This document shows, one piece after another, positions 27,801 through 38,221 of a stretch of 64,000 bases of DNA. The number at the start of each line of letters is the position of its first letter. Within the stretch, counting starts at the first letter, position 1. The notes beneath the pieces are model-generated. The model was given only the letters and a program-made list of their open reading frames with translations, had not been told where the DNA came from and did not search any database. The DNA is from Montifringilla adamsi (Eukaryota > Chordata > Aves > Passeriformes > Passeridae). The stretch covers positions 4,548,020 to 4,612,019 of the forward strand of contig JAGGNK010007559.1 in the NCBI GenBank assembly GCA_017590115.1, written 5' to 3'. The translations under genes and the position numbers were made by a program.

Positions 27801-30800
27801 AAACATCAGTGCTGTTCATGGGGTTCTGTCACATTCTTGGGTTTAGACTCTTCTCCAAATGGTAAGATTCAGGTTTAATTTTATAATCAGATACTTAGGC
27901 CACACTCCAGGGTTGGTATAAGATAAAAAAATCTCAGAAAAAGGGACAGTTGATTGGTAAGCAGCTCTATTTGCCATTCTTTTTTAATGCCTTTGATCAA
28001 GATAAAATTGGTTTGTAAGGACATACATTGTCATTAGGCAGAGCACATGTCCAGAAAATTTTCGAAAAGAAGACAGCACATATTTCTCTTGTTATAAGGG
28101 AAAACTTTAAAATGTCAGAAATTTTTACTGCAATGCAGGAATACTTCTTATTATTCCAGTAGTTCCACACATCTGCAGTCTGGCTTATGTAACACCTTTA
28201 TAATCTTGATATCAGAGACCTTACGCTTATTCTGGTGTTTTGCCCGTACTCTGAAATGATGAAATGCTCTTGCTAGAAATCAAAAGAATTTTAAGTAATT
28301 ATAATTACAAAATATTTTAATTATTGGTATGATTCTGATACTTCTGTAAGTCTTCAGCTCCACTCAACAGTGATATTGATTTAACAGCTGTATGTCACTG
28401 TACTGTGCACTCAAAATTAACATACAGAGAGCACTGATGTTTGAAGTACAGAGCAAAAAGAAAGCTTGCTCTTCACTCCATGAGACTTCATTATTATGAT
28501 ACAGAATTGTGAACTGATAGACTTTTTTTCATGGAAATTATTAGAAATGTAAAATCAGAAAATCACAGAATGGTTTGGGCTGGGAGGGACCTTAAAGACC
28601 AACTTGTGCCAACAACCTGCCATAGACAGGGACATCTGCCTCTAGAAATACATTCACCAACTCTTCTACATCAGCATTCTAAACAGCATTAATTTAATAA
28701 TTGTTAATGTCCATTTCAAATTCCCTTCCTACTGTTACTGGAACTTTCTCTACAGCGTTGTTTGTGGGAGTACAGGATAATTATGCTTCAGAATCATCTG
28801 GATTTTGATCCAATCAGAAAACAAATGAAAGCATATTACTCTTGTAACTGATCACAGCTATGAAAATCTACTTATTTAGCAGTGGATTAATAAAGAGCGT
28901 ATTACAAAGGGAATTGGTTGAAGGAAACAAAATGACTGCATTGGTCTGCGTTTCTTTTAGTTGAGTTCATTTTTGGAAACAGTTTGGGGGCAGAACAAAA
29001 TGTAAAGCTGATGGTATTACTGAGTGAAAGGCCATGGTGCTCACTCAGGACAGGAAGGTAGTTATTTCTCTCTTCACATTTTCCCTTCTGTGGCACTGTG
29101 TACACACATGGTTTTCCCTTTTTTTAAAACCAGAATAAGTAATTATCTTTTAATTTGCTTTACATATGTACACAAAAGTTAAATGAGTTAGCATTTGTAG
29201 AGTGCTACCTTAAGTGCTCAATATCATTATTTGGCTTTAATTCATATTTTGTGAGAAACTCAGGAAATCTTGTACTACATCTCAGAAGTTTCTTGCATTA
29301 TATAAGCTAAAAATTTACTATCACATGATAATAAAAGAGAGATGGCCAACTTCACTATTACAGCTGAAAGTAACCCAAATTATGTCAGACAAAAGCATTT
29401 TGTACTTTTTAAATACACACACCCACACAGCCCTTAACAGATTTTACCTACCTGTCAGATTGCTGTAGAATTTTTTAAAAAAATTTGATTTAAACTGGGT
29501 TTTTTAATTATCATGATTTAGACCTGCTGGTGTGCCTTTGAAAATGCATCTTCAGACTTCTGCTTGTCAAATGAAATATCTGAAGTATTTGTGAAATTTT
29601 GGCCCTAAGTAAGCTGCTGAGCAGAATCTAAGCCCATGCTTAAGTTACATTTGATGTAAACGCTGTTGCCAACTGACCTGCTGGCAAGAACATTTCACCA
29701 AAAGGGAAAAAAAATACCAGTAAATTTCTATTTCTTCATTTCATTAGAAATCTGACTGAAAAAGCTGCATTGATTTAAATGAGAAACAACATGACTATTA
29801 TAAGCTTATTCATCCAATCCAGACAATTACAAGATCAAATTGCAAATATCAGGTTTTCCAAATGAGCAATTCAGACACAAGCAATAGGCTGAAATACATT
29901 GGCAGTCTTGTAACTTCAAGGAGTGTAAAATCATGGCAGCTGTGATGTGTCCTTTCCAAATGGTCATGTGTGCATCCCTCATCCACAGAAGAGCACCTCA
30001 AACTCTGCTAGACAGTCAAAAAACATCCTGGAGAGGCAGCAAAGTATCTATTACATATTCACCCTTGCTAGTGTACTGCCCCATTTGGAAGTCTGCATCC
30101 AGCCCAGCTCTCCAAGTCCAGAAAAACATTCTACACATCTGAACAACTTTTCCCAACTATTTGATTTCACACAGAAGCCAGAAATATATTTGAAAATTAT
30201 ATAGTTTGCTGCAAAAAGCTTGTCACATTCCATGTAGAGGACTCTCCAGTATTGCAGCATGTTTCAGACATCTGCAGCCTTGGGATAAGAAATCCAAACA
30301 AGTATAAGGAGTAATATTTTTAGACCCCAGTGCTCTATTTTAGTCCAGCTGATATTGTCACAAATACCAACAAGAGCAACCATTTACCTTTACTAGATAA
30401 CTTTCTTCTGCTCTGAAAGGACAAAAGCATTGAATTCAAAGAAAAAACTTAATCACATTTAAAAGTGATTGGGTGAAGTTTAGGAGCAGTTTTTCCTTGA
30501 CTCAGTCCGGCAGCCTCTAATCATTAGCTGGACAGCTGTGCTATGTGATTAATTTATTTAGGTGTTACTGTGATGCACAAATGTATATACTGAAAAGAAC
30601 TACAGTATTGCTTTGCAGTAAGTAATAACCATGTTCCAGTAAGTGATTCAGTGCCAGAGTGTTTAGAAATGCAATCTTATGTAGCTTAATTAAAATGAAG
30701 TGCCCCTTTCAAGCTATTTGCTCTAAGTTTGACTGAAAAAGTCCACTATGTACTACTGGAGTTGGAAAAAGTGGTAAAGTAGTTTCTGCAAAGACTTGTT

Positions 30801-33372
30801 TTGATAAACATGAGTTCAAGAATAAAGCTATTTTGGGACATTGCTATGTCTGCAGCAAGACAACAATTTACTGAATGGAAAGTGTTGCACAGCAAGAGAG
30901 AGTGGAAAGAAAACTCTTCACAAGCCAAAGCTGAAAGAAAACAAATTCTAACAAATGTTGTTCACTTGTCTGGAGACATGATTTTACTCCTTGACTTAGC
31001 TCAGCAGCGCAGAAACTCAATGATTAGAAAATACATGAGCTAGCAACTTAACCTGGAATATTTCCACCCCTTCACTAATAGTTTTCTTGCTGTTTATTTC
31101 TAGGGAAAACTGGGAAAACAACAAGCAGAATGGACAGAATGAGATCCAAAGCCTCTCAAGTTCAGGGGGAGTCTATTCACTGCCTGTTGTGGACACTAGC
31201 TGAGTCCCCAGACTGGTGATACCTGGGGGTTTCTCTGCTGGGCTTTTATCAGTGACAAAAGCTGTGACATTCCCAGGACAGTGTAGTGGGCTGGGGGAGC
31301 AAAGTTAGCACAGATGTGTCTGTGTCCCATTAGATCCCCATGCACACAACATAAAATAAAGTCTCCTAGTGATGATGGCTGATGGAATAGGCACTCCCAC
31401 TGCTGACAGATCAGAGTGAAAAGGGACAGATCTGAGGCTCTGAGTTACTGGCTCAAGGTTAGCAGAAGACTTGGCCCCCAGAAGCAGTGCCCTGCTCCTC
31501 AGTCCTTTGGATCAGCTCACTGGCAATTTCTCTTCTTATTAGTGAAGTATGAGAGAAGAGCCCATGTTTGAAGGAATATGTAATCTGAAGGGTGTATTTA
31601 GATAAACACTGGTCAGAAGATATGCTCACAGACTGGCATTCATTCAGCCTGCATGTCAGTCTGCTCTGGCATGTCCCCAGGGCTGGTTTGTCCTCCTCCT
31701 TCACTCCCTCAGTCATGCTTGAAATTGAAGTTGGGGGAAAAAAAAAAAAAAGACAAGATAAGATAGTGGCTAAAAAAATTCATCTAAAGAATCTTTCCCC
31801 ACAGTTCATACTTTGAGGCCTGAATTCAAATCATCCCTACAAACTGAAAAGCATTTGGAAACCCACAGCCTCGAAAGCACAGCTGCTGACTACCATGAAA
31901 AGGCTGTCCTTCAGCTCACAAGCCTTGTTTGAATTTCAGGCTTCTCTTATGAAACAAGAATCTATTGGCTCTGGAAGAGCTGAGAGGAAGCAGCCATGGT
32001 CCCCTGCTTCCTTCAGGTCATGGTTCTTCTTCATAGGAGAGAGACAACAGTCTCCACAGGTCATGCAAGGGTGTTCTGACTTTGGGAAAGCACAATCCTG
32101 GGGGACAGCATCAGCTAATTGAATTAAAAGTAATTTCTAATTCTTGCACTGATTTATATAATACATCTCTTACATAACTTGTGAGTATTAAAGGAGTCTA
32201 GAGTGTCCTTCTGACAAAATGTGATATTTTTGTTATCTGGCCCAGCCATACTGCAATGCACTAAGCATCTGATTGAGTGCAGCAGAGCGCTGGCTCCAGG
32301 GGGCATCTCCTGGTGCATTCAGACAATGTCATTAGACTTTGCTCATCAGAAGTGGAGACAAACTCTTTCCTTCAAAATAATTCAGAGAAGTTGAAGAATG
32401 TGTTTGTTTTTCCTATTTAGGAAAAAGGAGGATTTATTTTGCTTTGGCAATATCCACAAGCAGGTTCATCTTCCTCCAGCAAGGAGAAAAGATTCTGTTG
32501 TACATTGAATTTACATTGGACTGTTATTTCAGAGACAAAGTCCATCCCCCAAAATGTATGCACTGGGGGCTGTGTAACTTCACTAGCACTCGCAGCAGTG
32601 GGAGCCCTTGTGAGGGTTAATCCCAGCAGGTGTTTCTATATTTTACTGTGCTGGTACCAGAGTGCTTGGCTGGGATTTGGATGGGGGTACCCAGGCCAGA
32701 CTCCTTCACATGTGATCTCTTTCTTCCATGGTGTTATCTACTGACCATCACCACAGTCTGGTAGTAGCCTTACATTTATCTGTCATGCCTGAAAGTTCCA
32801 TTTGCTCTGTCGTTTGGAAAAATGGGAACTTCTATTAAAAGCCATCTTCACTTTTCTCAAAACATATTTTATTCTTTTCTTGTAAGAGAAACACCTGCAT
32901 CTATAGATTTAATTCACGTTTTGTCATGTAAGTGCCAAGTTACAACCTTACTCCTAAAATAAAGCACCACCACTTGAGTAGGCAGCCTGTCTTTACCCTT
33001 CAAGAAGGTCAAACTCTGCTTTGACAAAGGGTCATTAACGGCAAGGCTGGGAAGAACACACGCCACTCGTCAGGGAACAAAGCGAGATGATGAGGGTGGT
33101 ACAGATGAAAGGCCAGCTGATGAAGGAGACTGAGGGGACAGTGGAGAGGCAGTGGCGGGCTGGGCGTTACCATGGAGGCCTTGCGGAGGCTGAGGCGGTC
33201 GCAGCGGGACCTGAAGTAGGCCTCGTCAAAGGACGTGTGGCTGCCCTTCAGCTTCTCCGACAGGTTCCGGTACAGGCGCTTGGCAGCGCTGGGCGACGAG
33301 GGCATGCTGTGCTTTTTGCTCTGCAGGAGGCTCAGGTTATGCATTTGCTGGGTCATTCTCAGCCGGGGTTTT
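755..33372 (-). CDS. ANKFN1: ANKFN1, partial spliced coding region (seven exons)
   Basis: The seven exons join to one open frame. Exon lengths are 202, 211, 195, 114, 98, 91 and 108 bases, with intron phases 0, 1, 1, 1, 0 and 1. Numbering from the ATG at 33356, the product has a basic N-terminal segment (1-62), ankyrin-like sequence (about 66-132), a helical linker (about 133-197), an FN3 domain (about 198-298) and the start of the next region (299-334). The order ankyrin, linker, FN3 and the recognisable motifs match vertebrate ANKFN1 (Nmf9), as I recall the human protein. The family is related to fly wide awake and is linked to neuronal and vestibular function; no enzymatic activity is known to me. 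Every junction has GT and AG, and no exon has a frameshift or stop, so the gene looks intact. The 3' part lies beyond position 1. Any 5' untranslated exons would lie above 33372. Confidence 0.93.
863..4125 (-). other. ANKFN1: ANKFN1 intron (3.3 kb)
   Basis: Intron between the end of the FN3 domain and the next exon. It has moderately GC-rich unique sequence around 1140-2500 and AT-rich sequence from 3200 on. No exon or recognisable repeat was identified. Confidence 0.8.
4126..4216 (-). CDS. ANKFN1: ANKFN1 exon, end of FN3 domain
   Basis: The acceptor is TATTTGCAG|GGC and the donor is TCAA|GTAGGT. The exon is phase 0 to 1 (91 bases). It encodes GQRYYVRVSAYNMRGWGPPC, then KSTPEYASPS. The YYVRVSAYNMRGWGP block is the classic FN3 F-strand and G-strand signature (Y-x-V-x-V-x-A-x-N-x-x-G-W-G). 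The SPS ending leads into an asparagine codon completed in the next exon, matching the family. Confidence 0.95.
4217..4821 (-). other. ANKFN1: ANKFN1 intron (605 bp)
   Basis: Short intron in phase 0 that splits the FN3 domain. Nothing else recognisable is in it. Confidence 0.85.
4822..4919 (-). CDS. ANKFN1: ANKFN1 exon, middle of FN3 domain
   Basis: The acceptor is TTGTTTCTAG|TG and the donor is GACG|GTGAGT. The exon is phase 1 to 0 (98 bases). It encodes, after the split valine, QWSSSEDFSPLAGEIIMDNL and HSLRCSITGLRT. The W of strand C and the C-I-TGL block before the next strand are standard FN3 positions. The spacing to the next exon (TGLRT then GQRYY) equals that of the human protein as I recall it. 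That supports this donor over an alternative GT nine bases earlier. Confidence 0.92.
5234..5265. repeat. A-rich simple repeat
   Basis: Seventeen consecutive A followed by GAAAAG-type purine repeats. Simple low-complexity tract. Confidence 0.9.
9545..9660 (+). repeat. MIR-like ancient SINE fragment
   Basis: Contains GCCACTGACTTGCTGAGTG followed by ACCTTGGGCA, which closely resembles the MIR/CORE-SINE central core. It is preceded by a diverged pre-core (GGAGCTGGAATTCTGGATT). No direct repeats were identified. This is an old amniote element assigned from memory of the core only. Confidence 0.55.
11471..11575. promoter_or_regulatory. Small CpG-dense patch in intron
   Basis: Roughly a dozen CpG dinucleotides lie in about 80 bases (CCGCGG, CCGCG, GATCGTCGTCGG, GCGCACACGG) within an otherwise CpG-poor AT-rich intron. 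It may be an unmethylated regulatory element or an internal promoter. No TATA box, splice pattern or conserved frame supports a transcript. Confidence 0.3.
12768..12860 (+). repeat. Possible MIR-like SINE fragment
   Basis: TCTTGAGTCCCAGTCCTGCC-ACTGAC followed by a diverged tail (TATGAAATGGAAGCTGTAAC) resembles the MIR core and 3' part. The match is weak. Confidence 0.35.
13816..13869. repeat. AT microsatellite
   Basis: An uninterrupted (AT)n tract followed by degenerate GATATA/AATATA units. Confidence 0.85.
14544..14566. repeat. TTTTG pentanucleotide repeat
   Basis: Three perfect TTTTG units followed by a TGTTTT remnant. Confidence 0.85.
18744..18857 (-). CDS. ANKFN1: ANKFN1 exon, first part of FN3 domain
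   Basis: The acceptor is TCTCCCAG|GA and the donor is AAAG|GTACTG. The exon is phase 1 at both ends (114 bases). The codon split with the previous exon makes arginine. The exon then encodes APEAPTNVCLMVTSSTSLTV and TFQEPLSVNSAVVTKYK. This is the start of a fibronectin type III fold: the Pro-rich lead, strand A, then the SLTVTFQEP strand B region and the VVTKYK strand C. FN3 domains are protein-binding beta sandwiches. Phase-1 boundaries are typical of FN3 exons. The 13.8 kb intron that follows splits the domain. Confidence 0.93.
20172..20245 (+). repeat. Possible MIR 3' fragment
   Basis: ATTTCACCTTTGTGCCTCGG followed by TTTCCCCATC resembles the segment of MIR after the core. No core is seen upstream. 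Confidence 0.35.
20640..20845 (+). mobile_element. LTR-like segment (TATA and polyadenylation end)
   Basis: A TATAAAAA box at about 20711 is followed some 70 bases later by AATAAAG. A T-rich stretch and CCTCGAGTTTCATTTCC follow, an ending that resembles avian endogenous retrovirus LTR 3' ends. The 5' limit is not clear and may reach back to about 20480. No internal viral coding sequence is seen, so it would be a solo LTR. It is opposite to ANKFN1 and ends about 25 bases from the splice donor at 20868. Family assignment is from memory. Confidence 0.45.
20869..21063 (-). CDS. ANKFN1: ANKFN1 exon, helical linker between ankyrin and FN3
   Basis: The acceptor is CCTGGCAG|TT and the donor is GCCC|GTGAGT. 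The exon is phase 1 at both ends (195 bases). It encodes VTVESRSVHLSTLVQEAQQR, then VTELSAQ and a variable stretch, then EREKQLKGWEWRARLYQRMK and AGYEHA. The heptad-like spacing (HLSTLVQEAQQRVTELSAQ) and high E, Q, R and K content suggest a coiled coil or long helix; WEWR-RLY is a recognisable block of this family. The middle (about residues 157-170) is the most diverged part compared with what I recall from human. The exon is GC-rich in an AT-rich setting. LTR-like sequence lies within about 30 bases beyond the donor, and a second LTR lies about 130 bases upstream of the acceptor. Confidence 0.93.
21186..21625 (+). mobile_element. Passerine-type ERV solo LTR remnant
   Basis: Phrases such as GAGATGCTCCACCCAGGGGG and AACAGGGTGTCAGGTTGTAT recur, in my recollection, in a large family of songbird endogenous retrovirus LTRs. 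The order of the blocks over about 400 bases fits that family, and the 3' end appears truncated. No gag, pol or env sequence is adjacent. It lies opposite to ANKFN1 inside an intron. Confidence 0.6.
22735..22990 (-). mobile_element. Diverged CR1 LINE fragment
   Basis: Read on the plus strand it follows the inverse of the avian CR1 3' region: GATTGGAAAGGACCTTCACT, a clause with GGATGGAGATTGTTCCACTG, then CACTGTCCTTATAGTGAAAA and an ATTTTAACTTTTGCC-like segment. Substitutions and small gaps are many, so it is old and non-functional. Confidence 0.6.
25852..26062 (-). CDS. ANKFN1: ANKFN1 exon, ankyrin repeat unit
   Basis: The acceptor is GACACACAG|AAT and the donor is CACT|GTAAGT, a perfect consensus. 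The exon starts in phase 0 and ends in phase 1 (70 codons plus one base). It encodes NFQCNEAMFEAVEQQDLDAV, then LNTPNSEGLTPLDIAILTNN and VPIARTLLHVGAKESPH. The GLTPLDIA turn-helix and the following hydrophobic helix are the ankyrin hallmark. The part before them, with QILLYQY, forms an additional ankyrin-like helix pair. Ankyrin units mediate protein contacts, and the partner here is unknown. The open frame runs only two codons into the intron before TAA, so without the intron the product would stop there. The exon is highly conserved in vertebrates, from memory of the human protein. Confidence 0.95.
28554..28645 (-). mobile_element. CR1 LINE 3' end fragment
   Basis: ATCACAGAATGGTTTGGGCT followed by GGGAGGGACCTTAAAGACCA and GACAGGGACATCTGCC is the hallmark start of reverse-oriented avian CR1 ends. 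Homology fades after about 28645. It is a short 5'-truncated copy without coding capacity. This is one of the better markers that the window is avian. Confidence 0.85.
31440..31505 (-). repeat. Possible reversed MIR fragment
   Basis: GTTACTGGCTCAAGGTTAGC, then a segment ending in CTCCTCAGTCC, resembles the reverse complement of the MIR core (normally CTTGCCCAAGGTCACACAGC). The match is weak. Confidence 0.3.
33171..33372 (-). CDS. ANKFN1: ANKFN1 exon, N-terminal segment with likely start codon
   Basis: The acceptor is a pyrimidine-rich CCTTTTAG at 33380-33373. The donor is ATG|GTAACG at 33171. One base completes a codon, then 67 codons follow and the exon ends in phase 0. The frame reads KPRLR, then MTQQMHNLSLLQ, and then a basic serine-rich stretch (AAKRLYRNLSEKLKGS, then FDEAYF), which is the start of ANKFN1 as I know it. 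The ATG at 33356-33354 has A at -3 and A at +4, a good Kozak context, and is the preferred start. The five upstream in-frame codons are open, so an upstream coding exon is possible. The exon is GC- and CpG-richer than the flanking introns. The segment has no catalytic motif; it is basic and probably disordered. Confidence 0.93.
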
Positions 33373-33865
33373 CTAAAAGGAAAACAGCAGCCGTTTAGTG
33401 AGGTTTTGCTGCAGCGACATCATGGATCAGAAGTGTGTCACTGAAACACAGTGCGAGGCTGCTGTGTCTAAAATCACTTTCACACGCAGCTCCTGCACAG
33501 CGGCACAACTGGGGCTTTTTCAGTGGCAAATTGCTCTTTATGGAATTAGACCCATGGATATCTATGGAGACAGGGAATTAAAAACAGAAAAATAAAACAG
33601 ACCACCTCAGAATAATTTGCCAATTCGTATAAGGATGAGGAGTTTCAATTAATGAGGGAAACAATGCTTTTGCAGAGTGAGTTCTGGTAATACAGGTGTC
33701 AGAAAAAAATGACACCCAAAAGAAAATGTTGCTATGGACAGTTTCTAATGAGTGGCTTCTTCCTCATGTAGTGGGCAGGCACTGGTTGTGTCTCTTTGTT
33801 GTATTACTTTATCCTGCTCTGTGTTTGCCCTGTCCATTTATAGTACAAACCTTTCCAAGAGAGAC

Positions 33866-33895
33866 TGCTACCTCTCTGACTGCCACCTCTCTGAC
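33866..33895. repeat. 15-bp tandem repeat, two units
   Basis: TGCTACCTCTCTGAC followed directly by TGCCACCTCTCTGAC, with one mismatch. Confidence 0.85.
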
Positions 33896-36800
33896 TGCCT
33901 CACCTAATTGGATTTACATATTATCTCATAATTAAACAATACTTTCTATGCTCTATCATTACATTCATTTTTCTGTATGAAGAAAAATTGAATTATTATT
34001 TAACTCTGGAAGTACATTATGTGGAAATAATTTTGCCTTTCTGAAGGGAAACTAAGAATCAGATTTGACCCAACTGCAGGCAAAGGAAACTATCCCTATG
34101 GATTTCTAAGTGAAAAAGTGACAAAAATGCACCATTTCTTTGCATATTCCTTTTCCCCTGACAAGTGTGTACACATATATAAGGCAGAATGCCTCTCTAG
34201 GAGATTTCACAGTTGTAATAGTAAACCTGGCTACCTTTTCAGAGCATCTTTTCTGGAAATAATCTTTAATATTTTTTTTGGTACTATGATACAAATTCTT
34301 TTTTGTTCTAATGGTTTCAGCCTTCTTCTGAGCAAATTGGATGGCAGACTTTAAGGACTATTTCCAGTAAAAGCATTCTTTACTAAACAGTCATCCTGCT
34401 GTGGAGGCTGGTTTTGGCAGGTATTTGTCCTTAAGATTAAAGACATCACCCAGGTTTCCTAAACTTTCTACATCTTCCTTTCTTACAGTACACTGTGGTG
34501 AGCAGACACCCTGAGCATAAAAGTATCTCATTACAATTAATTTCACATATTCTCCATGCTCCTGGGGTACTGAAGAGAGACCAAGTCTCTGAAGGAAGAG
34601 AGTCAACACAATTGTCACATGGGATGAAAAGACTTTGTTACATTAGAACAACAGTGGGTGCAATCAAAAGGGAATTATGTGAGCTGCACTCCTGAAATAA
34701 ATGTGCAAGTGTGGAAATGACCAGAAGCTCTCTGGGACTCAGGAGACAGCAATACTGCAAGGATTTTTGACTGGTTTTCTCTGAGTTTGTGGAGTAAACT
34801 GATTAACCACCTCCCACTTTTCTATGTTATTAGAATTTTAAAGAAACTCACGAAGTTACCAAATTTAATAATAATTTAATTCTCAGTTACTTAGAATAAC
34901 ACTTTCAGTTCTGTTAGTACTTAGTGCTACAGATTGTCCCACATAAATTTCTCCCTTTACCACTGTTTTCAAGAACTTCTTCTTTTCATCAATAAAGTAT
35001 GGGTCAAAACACAGACCCAAATAGTGAATAAAAATAGGCCAGGGAGTGCCATAGGCATTTTTGTAAAGGAAGTTTCAATTTCCCAAAATAATCTGATTCC
35101 TAGACTACAAGTTTTGAATACCAAATACCACACACAAATGCTAACACACAGTTGGTAGTGAACACAGGATAGAAAGAAGAGTTTGCATTTGCCACACAAA
35201 CCTAACCACCCTCAAGATGAGGACAATGAAGAGTTCACCAAACCAATTCTTAATTCAAAGGCAGGTCAGCCCTCTGCACTGTCTGCTTTGGGATTATGGG
35301 TTTTTATTTGAAAAGCAACGGGCTGAGCACATCTGAGTGGCACAAGAGAGGTTACAAGGTTCATGAAGCCAATATGGGAATTTACTGAGGGGGTGTGTAG
35401 ATATTTAGGAAGTATACATTAAAGAAATTAGGAACATCTACTTAGTAGGACTTCTCCTACCTATTGTGGTATTAGTTAAACAAAACAAGAAAGCCTGATA
35501 TTAATTATGCCTCTGTCAGTGTTCTCCAGGATGACTAAGTTCTCCCCCTGTCTCACTAGACCAAACTACCTGCTTGCTTACTTTAATACTCTCAAGGATT
35601 TAAATAATTACAAAAAAAGGAATTTTGCCAGCCAGACTCCAAAAAAGCCCTATCTCATCTACAGCCTTCACTAATGCAGGAAGTGTATTTGTCTCCATCT
35701 TCTTAAACTCAGTTGCCCAGATGTTTTTCACAGAATCTCTTGGAAGTCATCAAGTTCAAGCTTTTCTTGAGAATGGAGAAGTTGTTTCCAGAATCTCAAA
35801 TTTCTACAGAAATGTCAGCAGCATTTTCTTTTATGAGAAAATACTAACCTGAGCAAGTAAAGGAGAAGCACCTGTCAGTTCTTGGACCGTTTTCTAGGAA
35901 ATCAGTCTTTGGGAGGGGTGCTCTAGTGACACCTCTCCCAATACACATTCAAAACTCAGACAGTTGGCAGGGCTGTTTTCTCTGTTTCAGTGTGTACACT
36001 GTAAAAAGAAACTGGAGCCTCTATTACAGCATTCTAGAATGCTGGTGTAGGCTTTGAACCAAAGCAAATTTAGGCATCACTGGGGTGCTAATCTGTGTCA
36101 CCAACCCAGAAAAGTTTCAGAGCAGTTAACTACCAAGCCTATTTCCCATGGCACAGCTTACTGTTCTTATGGACTGTGACTAAACATAATTTGATTCCAG
36201 ATATTACTGTTCCTTGGGGTAGCTGGAGTCCTTCCCACCTTGATCTGGTCAATGAACCAGGATTTATCCATTCAGAAGAAAACAAGTGTGTTAGTAACAA
36301 CCTAAACAACAACATCCAGGACAGTAACCATGGTGTGCCCCTGCCACACCTGGAAGCTTTGTCAGTAAAAAGCCAGAGCAGGTCCATAGTCTGACACTGA
36401 TGGGAGAAGAGAACAGAACCTTTTATAACCCCATCAATGTTTCTGTGAAGTCAAGAGCAGTTGAATCTACAGAGAAGCTAAGCAAACACTCTTGAAATTG
36501 CAGCTATTTAACAATGAAACAGATGGCAACTTTGCTATCCACACAGAATTGGTGAATCACAAATGACTTGAAACATAGATGTGATTCCTGTATACTCACC
36601 ACTAATATCCCAAACAAGTGCAGGGAATAACTGTGGAACAATAAAGCAATAGCTGGAACGACATGATCTGAACGAGCTGCATTTTTCACCAGTGTACTGA
36701 AACAGTAAAGTGCAAAATGCCACTGCAGATTATCACACTTAGCATCCTTCCTAGTCACATACAGGGTATGAAATGAAAAAAAAAAGGCAAGTAGAATATT

Positions 36801-38089
36801 CTGTAAAACTTTCTGGAAGTAGGATCTTATTAGGCTGTAGAAATGACTCACAGTAGAGCAATGGGAATGAGATGGGGCAAAATTGTGGGTGAAAAGCATA
36901 GTAAGAAATAAAGAAAAGAGACAGCTCGATCCACATGATTCTGTGATGGAAAGAACAAGGTTTTTTGGATGCTGTTATTTTTTTACAGAAATAAACTATT
37001 TCATGAAAGCATTTTTAGGCTCCTTAACAAAGTTATTAATTTTATTTCTTTTACAACCATATCCTTGCCTCAGCAATCAGGTGAAGACCTGAAATGTGCC
37101 TTGTATTGATTGAAACAACAAATACCCCAGCTGAAATGCACTTAGCCTGAGGATGTGTCATTGTCAGAACTAAAATTTTTGCAGCACCTGGAAGATTAAT
37201 CATTTAGAAAAAGAAGATATGCAGAACAGCCCCATTTGAGTTTTTCATCTGTGGAAGCCTCTGCACAAAGCTGACATGGGTCAGGATGACATAAGGACCT
37301 CTCCATATGGTTTGGAGTAGCCCTGGGTGATCTAATTTGCACCCCCACAGCAAGGTGAGCACTGCAACAGGCAGCACAGCACCAGGTTTTACTGGGAAAG
37401 GCAGGACTAGAAAAAATAACAACAGCAGCTCCCCTTATAACCAGACATAATTAACAGCAGTTTTCATTTCCAAGAACTAAAAAGCACAAAAGTCTTGCAG
37501 CAGATCTCTGGGGAAACAGTTACTGCCCTGCCCTGGAAATACCCATCAAACCAGTCTGTGTGACAGTCACTGTGCTACAGCTAGGAACCAAACCAGGGAC
37601 CAAGGTCTCCCTGGTCATATTTCATATTTCATTCTGCACATCCTGCAGCTTCATCTTTCTGACTGAATTTCTACTTGCACTTAAGCACTGAACCATTTTA
37701 TTCCCCATCACCAGGGTCCTTTAAAAACCAAATTCAAATACAAATGAATATAAAATAGTTATCTTTACAAAATATTTGTGATTTTTTTTCCTTTTTAATT
37801 GTCAAATACTGACCTAATATTCATGTCCCTCAAAAACATGTTGCAGAGAAAGAAAAAGAAATGCCTAAATTATAGATCACTCTCTGTTGTTTGTGGCACA
37901 TATATGCTATACTCTATAGACAGGTGCACTGGTAGGGCACAGCATAGCTGTAAAAGCATTCTCTTAGGATTTTAGGAAAACACAACAGCTGAGAAACCAC
38001 TCAGCAATGTCTGTTTATGAATCAATCATACTTGAAACTAATAATTAGGAATATGTGCATTAAAGAGTTAAATTAAATTAAAGACTTAC

Positions 38090-38193
38090 CAGCTTGGGCT
38101 ATCCAAGGCAAAACGTGAACAAGTTGCTGGTAATTGTCCCCACTCTTCCTTCAATGAATCACATTAGCTCTGCTGTCTCTGCTGGCTCAGCCT
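38090..38193 (-). other. Candidate non-coding upstream exon of ANKFN1
   Basis: Read on the minus strand, a reasonable acceptor (TCATTCTGCCCAG|AG) and a perfect donor (CTG|GTAAGT) enclose 104 bases. Joined to the exon at 33372 it would place a TGA codon directly in frame before KPRLR. The joined transcript would then begin translation at the ATG at 33356, so this would be 5' untranslated sequence. About 15 GTAAGT sites per strand are expected by chance in 64 kb, so this is only a candidate. Confidence 0.25.
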
Positions 38194-38221
38194 CTGGGCA
38201 GAATGAGTAAATCTCTTCCTT

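Larger units (their letters stand above)
26063..33170 (-). other. ANKFN1: ANKFN1 intron (7.1 kb)
   Basis: Phase-0 intron between the N-terminal exon and the ankyrin exon. It contains a CR1 end (about 28554), a possible reversed MIR piece (about 31440) and a 14-15 base A run near 31738. No other feature is recognised. Confidence 0.8.
33373..38221 (-). other. Upstream intron or 5' flank of ANKFN1
   Basis: AT-rich sequence upstream of the first recognised coding exon. Apart from the short tandem repeat at 33866 and the candidate exon at 38090-38193, no gene or repeat is recognised. The frames present are short and unlike any protein I know. Confidence 0.6.
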
